A stretch of DNA of 64,000 nucleotides from assembly GCA_028874215.1 (NCBI GenBank), contig JAPPLF010000100.1, positions 1-64,000 of the forward strand, in the 5' to 3' direction. The position numbers and the translations under genes were made by a program. Origin of the DNA: Acidobacteriota bacterium. Its GTDB lineage: Bacteria; Acidobacteriota; UBA6911; RPQK01; JAJDTT01. The notes beneath the pieces were generated by a model, which was given only the letters and a program-made list of their open reading frames with translations, made no database searches and was not told the DNA's origin. Shown here piece after piece: positions 1 through 7,528 of the stretch (the stretch's first letter is position 1; the number at the start of each line of letters is the position of its first letter).

Positions 1-327
1 CACGGCTCGGAGTCGCAAGTTTGGGGGGATTCCGGATACCAGGGAGTGCAGAAGCAGACAGAGAATCGAGATCGGCCGGTAGATTGGCTGGTGATGATGA
101 AGCCCGGGAAGCGTTGGCGGCTGCCGCCGGAGAGTGAGGCGGCGTTGGCCGAGCGGCGCAAGGCATCGGTACGGGCGAAGGCAGAACATGTGTTCGGGTA
201 CCTGAAACGGCATTTCGGCTACGCCAAGGTGCGCTACCGGGGGCTGGCGAAAAACACCCAACGAATCAATCTGCTGGTGGGACTCGCCAATCTGATGATT
301 GCCGAGCGCTCTGGCGTGAACGCCTGA
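1..327 (+). CDS. IS5-family transposase, C-terminal part (cut by window edge)
   Basis: The reading frame is open from the first base, so the 5' end lies outside the window. The visible 108 residues carry the end of a DDE transposase. VWGDSGYQG near the start matches the region of the second catalytic Asp. Then come R-A-K-A-E-H and, seven residues after that Glu, the Lys of YLKR, which fits the Y-R-E-K signature of the IS5 group. The ending (FGYAKVRYRGLAKN, then LVGLANLMIA) is typical of this family. I did not find a clear terminal inverted repeat in the following 200 bases. Whether the element is intact cannot be judged from here. Confidence 0.85.
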   Translation, partial: HGSESQVWGDSGYQGVQKQTENRDRPVDWLVMMKPGKRWRLPPESEAALAERRKASVRAKAEHVFGYLKRHFGYAKVRYRGLAKNTQRINLLVGLANLMIAERSGVNA

Positions 328-536
328 TCCGGGCGCGGGAGAGGTGCGTCCAGATTTGGGGAATCTGTCTGAGAATGGGGGTGCCGAGAGCCTTGCCCGG
401 GTGGTAATCCTCAAAATGAAGGTTTGGACACCGAAAAACCGAAACAATAACGGCTCTCACGTCACCTGAATCGACTTGTTCAGACCTTCCCTAACTTGAC
501 AGAACGTCATACAGATGTGTTTCCATCCAATCTGTA

Positions 537-1715
537 ATGTTTCACACAACACTTCAGTGCCGAGCCAAGATGTCCAAGGCTGGGCTTCGGCGGCTGGATT
601 GGATCCGGTCGGTTTTGAACCGCCTCTACAACTCCGCTCTGGAGGAGCGAAAGTACGCCTGGGAGAAGGAAGAGAAGTCCGTGACTCTGTATGACCAGTT
701 GCGGGGTTTGACGCAGCAGCGGAGAAACGACCCGGACGGGCTCGGGGCCATTGCCGTCAAGGCCGAAAGAGGGATGTTATTTCGCCTGGAGCGAGCCTTC
801 CAGGCCTTTTTCCGGCGCTGCAAGGCGGGCGAGAATCCTGGATATCCCCGGTTCCGACCGATCTCCCGGATGGAGACGATCGATATCGTCGATGCTAAGA
901 CGACGATGGTGAAGAAGCGCGCCCGTGGCTACGCAGTCCGTCCCAAGGGCTTTCCGACGATTCGGTTGTTCCCGACCCGGCCCTTGCCCGATGGTGAACT
1001 GAAGGCGTTGCGGATCGTCCGCAAGCCGAATCGCCTGTACGTGGATCTGACTTATGAAGTCGAGAAGCAGCCGCTGCCGAAGTGCACCTCGGCGGTCGGA
1101 ATCGACCTGGGGGTCCGCAAGCGGGCGGTTTTGTCCACCGGTGAGCGAATCGAACGCAACACTCGGGACTGGGCGGAGATCCGGCGGCAACAGAGAAGGA
1201 TTGCCCGGTGCCGGCGGGGTTCGAACCGGAGGAAGAAGAGAGTCCGCCAGTTGGCGGGAATGCGGTACCGGGAAGTTGTCCGCAACCGGAATGACTGTCA
1301 CCGGCAGACTACCGAGATCGTCCGCAAGAACGGACTGATTGCGGCAGAGAAGTTGGACATCAAGGAGATGTCGACGAAGGGCCTGAAACGGAAGGGTCTG
1401 AATCGAGAGCTGCTCTCACAGCAATGGGGGCTGCTGCGGAATCAACTCCAATACAAGGCAGAATGGGCCGGTCGGGAGTTCGTAGAAGTGGACCCGAAAT
1501 ACACGTCGCAGGACTGTCACCGGTGTGGCGCCAGGAATCGACCTGGGAGGAGCGAGACGTATCGCTGCTCGGCCTGTGATCTCAGAATGGACAGGGACCA
1601 CAATGCGGCCCTGAACATCCTCAGGGCGGGGGTTCTTGCCCTGGGCGCCGAAACGTGGGCCACCGGGTCGAGCGTGGCGCCGGAACTGTGTACTGATGTC
1701 AAGTCAGGTATATAA
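537..1715 (+). CDS. tnpB: TnpB, RNA-guided nuclease of an IS200/IS605-type element
   Basis: This 392-residue protein has the complete TnpB architecture: an N-terminal helical part (RLYNSALEER near residue 32), a split RuvC domain and a zinc ribbon. The RuvC acidic residues are all present: D190 in GIDLGV, E271 in IAAEKLDI and D354 in RDHNAALNIL. The zinc ribbon has C327xxC330 and C344xxC347. Family members cut DNA at sites chosen by an RNA made from the element's right end and next to a short motif from the left end. No tnpA (Y1 transposase) lies beside it, because only about 210 bases separate it from the IS5 fragment. It is therefore an IS1341-like, non-autonomous or domesticated copy. The start at 537 is the first ATG of the frame and could be slightly off. 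Confidence 0.93.
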   Translation: MFHTTLQCRAKMSKAGLRRLDWIRSVLNRLYNSALEERKYAWEKEEKSVTLYDQLRGLTQQRRNDPDGLGAIAVKAERGMLFRLERAFQAFFRRCKAGENPGYPRFRPISRMETIDIVDAKTTMVKKRARGYAVRPKGFPTIRLFPTRPLPDGELKALRIVRKPNRLYVDLTYEVEKQPLPKCTSAVGIDLGVRKRAVLSTGERIERNTRDWAEIRRQQRRIARCRRGSNRRKKRVRQLAGMRYREVVRNRNDCHRQTTEIVRKNGLIAAEKLDIKEMSTKGLKRKGLNRELLSQQWGLLRNQLQYKAEWAGREFVEVDPKYTSQDCHRCGARNRPGRSETYRCSACDLRMDRDHNAALNILRAGVLALGAETWATGSSVAPELCTDVKSGI

Positions 1716-1823
1716 GCCCCAAAACTTGAGAAGAATGGTCGCCCTGAAGACCTTGCGGTTGCGGTGCCGCGCCGGCCCGTCAAAGCAGGCAGCGGGATTC
1801 TGACCGCTCGTTGCGCGGCCGCC

Positions 1824-3143
1824 TCAGGCGACTCCGCACCAGTCCATGGCCACTTGGGCATAGGCCTTGGTGGCGACCATCAACTCCGAGATGTCCAGGA
1901 ACTCGTCCACGGCGTGGGCCTGGAGCAGGCTCCCGGGGCCGTAGACCAGGCTGGGAATGCCCTTGGCGCTCAGGAACGCCGCGTCGCACACGGCGTAGAA
2001 TCCCTGCATAGCGGCGGGCCCCTCGAAGGGCGTGCCCCGGGCGGCGGTTTCATGGGCCGCGGCCATGGCCTTGCAGATGGGATGCTCCCGGTCCACCGAG
2101 AAGGGTGGCCAATGCAGCTTCCACTCCACTTCCGGGGGGTTCTCGCGGAGCCACTCGTCCAACTGGGCGGCGTGATGGATCTGTTTTTCCACCTCCCGCT
2201 TCACCTCTTCCTCCGACTGTTCCGGGTGGTACCAGATGGCGTATTCGATGGTGCAGTACTCGGAAATGAAGAAGGGGACTCCGACGCCGTGGGGTGCGCC
2301 CATGACCACTCCGGGATGGAGAGTGAAATGGCCCGGCTTGAAGAGGTCGTGGATCTTGGTGAGACCCCACTCGTCCTCCAGCTTGCGGAGGCATTCGAAG
2401 ATGAACATGCCCTTGTCGATGGCGTTGACGGCCACGCTGGCACCGAAGCCGCCGGCCCGGAAGGTCTCCGCCCGGGTGGAGGCGTGACTCGACTTGCCGC
2501 GGCAGGTGACCGCCATCCAGAGGAGTCCCGGACTGATGGGAACGATGGCCAGGGGCCGCACCGGAGCCGAGGCCTCGGAGACCACGGCCGCATCCGCCCG
2601 GTAGCCTCTTCGAACCGTGGCCGTGACGCCCGCCTCGTGGTCCATCACCTCTTCGCCCACCACGCTCTCCAGGAGCAGATCCCCCTTGAGCCGGATCCCG
2701 AGCCTTTGCAGGGCCAGGGCCGCCATGGCCTGGCTCACCACCGGTCCCTTCATGTCGCAGGAACCGCGGCCGTAGATTTTCCCGCCGTCCACCTTGCCGC
2801 TGAAGGGGTCCGACCATCTCCAGTCTTCCGGCCGTCCGGTGGGTACGGTATCGATGTGGCCGTTGAAGATGAGGGACTTCCCCCCGCCGGTTCCCTGGAG
2901 GACTCCCACGGCGTTGGCCCGGCGGGCCTCCGCTTCCCAGACGTCCACTTCGCAGCCGATGGTCCGGTAGAGCTCGGACACGACCTGGTTGGCATTGGTC
3001 TCCCCTCCCAAGACCTCTTCCGCGACCACTCCCGGATACTTGGGATTGATGCTGGGAATCCGGACGACTTCGCTGATCTTCTCGACGATCTCGTCCCGCA
3101 TGCCGTCGATGGTCTCGAACACCTTGGCCGTGAGTTCCGTCAT
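1824..3143 (-). CDS. M20-family metallopeptidase (ArgE/DapE/CPG2-like)
   Basis: This 439-residue cytoplasmic hydrolase belongs to the co-catalytic di-zinc M20 family, which removes acyl groups or terminal amino acids from small substrates. Visible signatures are the first metal His and Asp in NGHIDTVP, the bridging Asp in GRGSCDMKGP, and the Glu pair in VVGEEVMDHEAG. A dimerisation-type insertion (WMAVTCRGKSSHAS) and a late metal His (LLQAHAVDEF) follow. An AAGGAGT ribosome site lies seven bases before the ATG. It is the last gene of a minus-strand run after the UxaA-like gene, with a 125-base gap. The exact substrate cannot be read from the sequence; deacetylase and carboxypeptidase are both possible. 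Confidence 0.9.
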   Translation of the reverse strand: MTELTAKVFETIDGMRDEIVEKISEVVRIPSINPKYPGVVAEEVLGGETNANQVVSELYRTIGCEVDVWEAEARRANAVGVLQGTGGGKSLIFNGHIDTVPTGRPEDWRWSDPFSGKVDGGKIYGRGSCDMKGPVVSQAMAALALQRLGIRLKGDLLLESVVGEEVMDHEAGVTATVRRGYRADAAVVSEASAPVRPLAIVPISPGLLWMAVTCRGKSSHASTRAETFRAGGFGASVAVNAIDKGMFIFECLRKLEDEWGLTKIHDLFKPGHFTLHPGVVMGAPHGVGVPFFISEYCTIEYAIWYHPEQSEEEVKREVEKQIHHAAQLDEWLRENPPEVEWKLHWPPFSVDREHPICKAMAAAHETAARGTPFEGPAAMQGFYAVCDAAFLSAKGIPSLVYGPGSLLQAHAVDEFLDISELMVATKAYAQVAMDWCGVA

Positions 3144-3268
3144 GAGTGACTCCTTGATGGTCCTGTCTGCCCGAAAACTGGAAGTTGATTTGGCGGTCTG
3201 GATGCTATGGGCTCACCGAAGCCCGGTCAAGCCCTCGGGGACCGGATCGCCGGACCTGTGATCGCGCC

Positions 3269-5971
3269 TTACAGAGAAACCCCGAGGGGCCCCCGCGTGA
3301 TCTGAAAGTCCACGTTTCCCTGGCTCTGAAGAACCGGGCTGTATCTTCCCGAAGCCAGGTCCAGAACCAGCGCCGACAACCTGTCCTCCCACGAATCGGG
3401 GGGCCCGGTGAGCATCAGATCCAGGTCCTGTCCCCGGTTCCCGGCCATGCTGCCGGCATTGGAAACCTGCAGCGTCGGGACCATGACGTGACCCGGCAGG
3501 GGTTCCCGGCCGACCCATGCCAGGAGGATCTCCGCTCCTGTGGCCCCAAGACCGGTCAGTAGCTCGACTCCGTGATCGGTAGCGGCTTCCATGATCTGCA
3601 GGCCCGACGCGCGCGTTTTCTCCCCGAAGAGGAGCGTGGGCGCCAACGGGTCCGGTTCCACGAGGATCTCCCGCCATGCCGGGCTCTCCATCAGGATGTC
3701 CCCCTCCGGGATCACGATCGTGGCCCCGGCGTGGACAAAGCGCTGCACGAGACTGCTCAGAGTCCGGCAGGCAGCCTCGGCCGGGCGGCCCGAAGTCAGG
3801 ACCGCCATCCTCAACGATTCCACCCCCACGGCTTGCCGCCGGGGAGCGGACCGGCCCGAGAGCGCACGCTGAAACCAGGATTCCACCCGGTGTCCGACCT
3901 TCTCGATCCCCCCGTCCAACTGGATGCTGGCCTTGCCGTAGTCCTCGACGTCGCCGCCCATTCGGGTCAGTTGGCCGGTCATGTAGTCGTTGTGGGTCGC
4001 CTCGCAACCGTGCTCCAGAAAAAGGCCGGCCGCGACCGTGGGATGGGTCAGATGGCCCAGGAGGGTGCGCGAGTAGAGTTGACGCGTCTGACCTCCCGAG
4101 CAACCGCAGCCTTCGGTGTGAGGGAGGGCCACGAACCGGGAAACCGCGCTGTCCCCTCCGGCCTGTCGGTGGGTGAGCCGCTGGGCGAGGAGACGGGCAA
4201 TCTGGCTGGAGCAGAGACTGGTGGGAAGGATCAGTCCGATCTGATGGGTGACCCAACCTCCGGGAGTCCGGATTCCGTCGAACCGGAGCCGAGAACCGGA
4301 ATCGGGGGGCTTGAGCCGAATCGGGACGTCGACGCAGGGCCGCCGCGCATTCTGGAGACGGACCAGGTTGGAGCCGTCGGTCTGCTGCCAGTTTCGCCAG
4401 AGCGAGACCTGGGAATGGCCCGCCTTCTCGCCGACGCTCCGGCGACCCGAGGCCACCTGCAGAGTCAGGTCGAACAGTGCCCGTCCCAGATCCTCGAGGG
4501 GCGTCCCTTCCAAGTAGGCGCCGGCATTGAAATCCATGTCCCGGGAAAGGAGACGGAATCGTCCGCTCGTGGTGACGATCTTGATGGTGGGGACGAAGGG
4601 GAAGTTGGTGACCGATCCGTTGCCGGTGGTGAAGAAGATGAGATTGGCTCCCGAGGACACTTGACCGGCGAGGCTTTCCAGGTCGTTTCCGGGACTGTCC
4701 ATGAAGTAGTACCCGGGTTCCGTCATCCGCTGGGCGTAGTCGATGACGTAATCGAGCCGCACGTGCGCGTGGCGCTTGGTGGCGGCTCCCAGGGACTTGA
4801 TCACGATGTTGTAGAGCCCTCGGAGGATGTTGCCGCCGGAGGGGTTGCCCTGAGCCGACTCACCGTGCCACGCGACCCTTTCCTTGAAATCGGCCACCTT
4901 GGACAGGAAAGCCCGCGCCGTCTCCAGGTCGCGGACGTTTTGGAGGACGTAGGCTTCGGCTCCGATAAGCTCGTCGGTCTCGGCCAGATTGGCCGATCCG
5001 CCCTGACGCAGAAGCTCCCTGGCGACCCAGCCCGAGAGAGGGTTGGCGGATATGCCGGAGAAGGCGTCCGAACCGCCGCACTGGAGAGCCAACCGGAGGT
5101 TCGTCATCGGCTGAGGCGTCCGCCGGCAGGAGTCGACCCGGGGAAGCCAGTCCCGCACGATTCGCTCGCTCCGGCTCAATTCGTCGCGGAAGCTGTCTTT
5201 CAGGGTCAGGAAATGATGCGGGACGTCTCCGAGGGGGAAGCCGTTTCGCAGCAGGTGCCGTCTCAGGCGGTCGTTGGTCACGGCTTCGGTGCCCCGGTCC
5301 ACGCAGAGCACGGCTCCCACGTTGGGATGGACCACGAATCCCGAGAGGGTGGAAAGAACCAGTTCCAGGTTGTTGGGCTCCGTATCCTGTCCCCCCTCGG
5401 TGTGGGCCACGGCAACGATGCCGTCCACGTTTTCCAAGGGTTCGGCTTCCCCCTTGAGACGTTCGGCCAGGACCCGGGCGAAGCTCCCGGTGCGGGAGGA
5501 AGTCCCCAGGATCACCACGTAGTTGCGGGTCCCGACGCCTCGGTCCGGAGACCTCTCGTAGCCCGGGAAGGTCCCGACCGGAAGATCGCGGGGTGTCCGG
5601 AGGCCCGGCTCGAATCCTGCCTCGTCCATAAGGTAGGGGTCGATGCGATCGGTGAAATTGGGAGCCTCGGGCAGGGAGATATCCAGGTTCCGTCCCGAAA
5701 GAGCCTCCACGGCCCTTCGATTGCAAACGTAATTTCCGGGAGCGATGTTCCGGCAGGCGAATCCGAAGGGAAATCCCCACGACAGAAGCGCTTCCCCCTC
5801 GGCGATGGGAGAGACGGCGAATCGATGCCCCTCCATGACGGTGTGATCCAGAACCAGATCGCCGCCCTGGTATTCGATCCGGGTCCCCGGAGGCAGGGTG
5901 CGGATGGCGATGGCGACGTTGTCCTCGGGGGCGGGGAGTCTTCCGATCTCCTGGAACCGGTAGTGTGGCAT
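3269..5971 (-). CDS. Double-length UxaA-type (altronate/galactarate dehydratase family) protein
   Basis: The 900-residue protein begins with a SAF domain (about residues 15-90), followed by two successive copies of the altronate-dehydratase catalytic fold. Copy one starts near GVGTRNYVVILGTSSRTGS and copy two near THQIGLILPTS. The copies align around HTEG, the following Leu-rich helix, HPxVxAxL and T-x-ND, and again near a VPTxxV segment. Copy two keeps HTEGCGCSGG and LEHGCEATHND, where the family has iron-ligating Cys. Copy one reads HTEGGQ and VDRGTEAVTND and lacks them. Family enzymes dehydrate sugar acids and are normally near 500 residues. I chose the ATG at 5971 because it has a GGAG site and avoids overlap with the upstream gene. 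Confidence 0.85.
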   Translation of the reverse strand: MPHYRFQEIGRLPAPEDNVAIAIRTLPPGTRIEYQGGDLVLDHTVMEGHRFAVSPIAEGEALLSWGFPFGFACRNIAPGNYVCNRRAVEALSGRNLDISLPEAPNFTDRIDPYLMDEAGFEPGLRTPRDLPVGTFPGYERSPDRGVGTRNYVVILGTSSRTGSFARVLAERLKGEAEPLENVDGIVAVAHTEGGQDTEPNNLELVLSTLSGFVVHPNVGAVLCVDRGTEAVTNDRLRRHLLRNGFPLGDVPHHFLTLKDSFRDELSRSERIVRDWLPRVDSCRRTPQPMTNLRLALQCGGSDAFSGISANPLSGWVARELLRQGGSANLAETDELIGAEAYVLQNVRDLETARAFLSKVADFKERVAWHGESAQGNPSGGNILRGLYNIVIKSLGAATKRHAHVRLDYVIDYAQRMTEPGYYFMDSPGNDLESLAGQVSSGANLIFFTTGNGSVTNFPFVPTIKIVTTSGRFRLLSRDMDFNAGAYLEGTPLEDLGRALFDLTLQVASGRRSVGEKAGHSQVSLWRNWQQTDGSNLVRLQNARRPCVDVPIRLKPPDSGSRLRFDGIRTPGGWVTHQIGLILPTSLCSSQIARLLAQRLTHRQAGGDSAVSRFVALPHTEGCGCSGGQTRQLYSRTLLGHLTHPTVAAGLFLEHGCEATHNDYMTGQLTRMGGDVEDYGKASIQLDGGIEKVGHRVESWFQRALSGRSAPRRQAVGVESLRMAVLTSGRPAEAACRTLSSLVQRFVHAGATIVIPEGDILMESPAWREILVEPDPLAPTLLFGEKTRASGLQIMEAATDHGVELLTGLGATGAEILLAWVGREPLPGHVMVPTLQVSNAGSMAGNRGQDLDLMLTGPPDSWEDRLSALVLDLASGRYSPVLQSQGNVDFQITRGPLGVSL

Positions 5972-6035
5972 CGTCTCCAGTAAACGACGTTTAGGCGCTT
6001 CGTTCGCGGCGGTTACGCGCCGCCGGAACGCTTCC

Positions 6036-6593
6036 CTACTTGATGAGGGAAGCCACCTGCTTGAATTCGGCGGTGCCCGAGACTTCCAGGAGCTCGAACA
6101 GAGCCGACTCGACACTGGTCAGGATCACCCCCGACCGTGCCATGCGGTCCAGCGCCGTCCGGTAGTCCAACTCCTTGCGGGATGCGACGGCGTCGACGGC
6201 CAACTGGACCTGAAAATCCCGGGAAAGCAGATCCAGGGCCGTTTGCTGAACGCAAACGTGCGCCTCCGTCCCCGAAACCAGGATCTGCCGGATTCCCCGG
6301 CTCCGGATGCCGGAGACCAGGTCCGGGGCCCCGCAGCAACTGAAGGTGGCCTTCACGACGGCGGAGTTTCCGCCGAGCGCCTCCAGGATACCGGGCTCGG
6401 TATGTCCCAGTCCCTTGGGGTATTGTTCGGTAACGAAGATGGGAAGGCCCAGGATCCGGAATCCGCGGACCAGCTTGACGACTTCGGCGACCATCGCCTG
6501 CCCGTTTCGGACCGCTTTGGTCAGCCTGGTCTGGACGTCCACGACCAGCAGGGCCGTGTGAGCCCGGTTCAGAATCTGCGGGTGGCGCTTCAT
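6036..6593 (-). CDS. Isochorismatase-family cysteine hydrolase
   Basis: This short alpha/beta hydrolase (185 residues from the ATG at 6593) has the family triad: Asp in ALLVVDVQ, Lys in VVKATFSC and Cys114 in EAHVCVQQTA. A cis-peptide-type turn lies just before the Cys. Members hydrolyse amides such as nicotinamide, ureidoacetate or N-carbamoyl compounds, or isochorismate; the substrate is not evident here. A GTG at 6632 would add 13 residues and overlap the preceding gene. GGGAGG sits only two bases from that GTG, so I prefer the internal ATG. The gene is in a tight minus-strand series between the membrane peptidase and the UxaA-like gene. Confidence 0.88.
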   Translation of the reverse strand: MKRHPQILNRAHTALLVVDVQTRLTKAVRNGQAMVAEVVKLVRGFRILGLPIFVTEQYPKGLGHTEPGILEALGGNSAVVKATFSCCGAPDLVSGIRSRGIRQILVSGTEAHVCVQQTALDLLSRDFQVQLAVDAVASRKELDYRTALDRMARSGVILTSVESALFELLEVSGTAEFKQVASLIK

Positions 6594-6621
6594 GGCTATT
6601 TCGGGCCGCGGCCGGAGCGCC

Positions 6622-7314
6622 TCAGTCGTCACGGCCTCCCAACAGCCCGGCTCGAAGCAGGAAGTAGAGCAGGGTCATCAAGGTGGAGACGGCGGCGGCC
6701 ACATAGGTCAGGGCGGCCGCGTTGAGGACGCGGTCCACGCCGCGCCGCTCCTGAGCGGTGACGATGCCCTGTTCCACGGCGAGCCTCTTGGCCCGGGCCG
6801 ACGCATCGAACTCCACGGGAAGGGTCACGATCTGGAAGGCCAGGACGGCGGAAAAGAGGATCGCTCCCACCAGGACCATATTCTGGCTGGCCATGAAAAG
6901 GCCCACCAGCATGACGATATACCCCACCGACGACCCGATGTTGGCCGTCGGAACCAGGATCGACCGGAGCCAGAGAGGTCCGTAGCCTTCGGCGTGCTGG
7001 ATGGCATGGCCGGCTTCGTGGCAGGCCACGCCGATGGCGGCCACCGAAGAGGAGCGGTAGACGCTCTCGGACAGCGCCAGGGTCTTGTTCGTGGGATTGT
7101 AGTGATCCGACAACATTCCCGACGTCTGCACGATCTTTACGTCGCTGATGCCGGCGTAGTTGAGTAGATGCCGAGCCGCCTGGGCCCCGCTGAGTCCTCG
7201 CATGGACAGGACTTTTGAGTATTTGTTGAAAGCCGATTTGGTCTTGAAGCTGGCCCACAGGGAAAGGCCCAGGGCCGGCAGAATCATGAGCAGATAAAGC
7301 GGATCGAAGAACAT
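6622..7314 (-). CDS. YugP-like membrane zinc metallopeptidase
   Basis: This 230-residue protein has an N-terminal transmembrane segment (FDPLYLLMILPALGLSLWA), the zinc motif HEAGH at residues 99-103, and further hydrophobic helices near residues 120-170 and 205-225. This layout is that of the YugP / Zn-dependent neutral peptidase family, small membrane-embedded proteases of unclear physiological role. The start at 7314 is strongly supported by GGAGGTGAATCC directly before the ATG. A longer frame begins 42 bases upstream but lacks such a site. It heads the minus-strand run towards 3269 and is divergent from lon. Confidence 0.92.
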   Translation of the reverse strand: MFFDPLYLLMILPALGLSLWASFKTKSAFNKYSKVLSMRGLSGAQAARHLLNYAGISDVKIVQTSGMLSDHYNPTNKTLALSESVYRSSSVAAIGVACHEAGHAIQHAEGYGPLWLRSILVPTANIGSSVGYIVMLVGLFMASQNMVLVGAILFSAVLAFQIVTLPVEFDASARAKRLAVEQGIVTAQERRGVDRVLNAAALTYVAAAVSTLMTLLYFLLRAGLLGGRDD

Positions 7315-7528
7315 GGATTCACCTCCATCGGGATGGATTACCGACCGCGCCGGCATCCGCTCCCGCTACTATCCCGTATTTCCCGCGCCCCGTCCACCCG
7401 GCCCGTAGCGGGTGGAAACCGGGTCCGGTGAACCCGGCTCGATTGCGGGAAGCCGATCCGGCGTATGCAATCCGGCCGGTAGGATATTATACGTAAGTAG
7501 TTGAGAAACGGTTTCCTCAGAGAGGCTT

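Noticed and set aside
1764-3149. 461-codon plus-strand frame opposite the M20 gene
   Set aside because: Same reason: low-complexity translation and no motifs, against an intact metallopeptidase on the other strand.
3572-5983. 803-codon open frame on the plus strand opposite the UxaA-like gene
   Set aside because: It is the antisense shadow of a GC-rich gene. Its translation is Gly/Pro/Arg-rich with no domain, while the minus strand has clear family motifs throughout.
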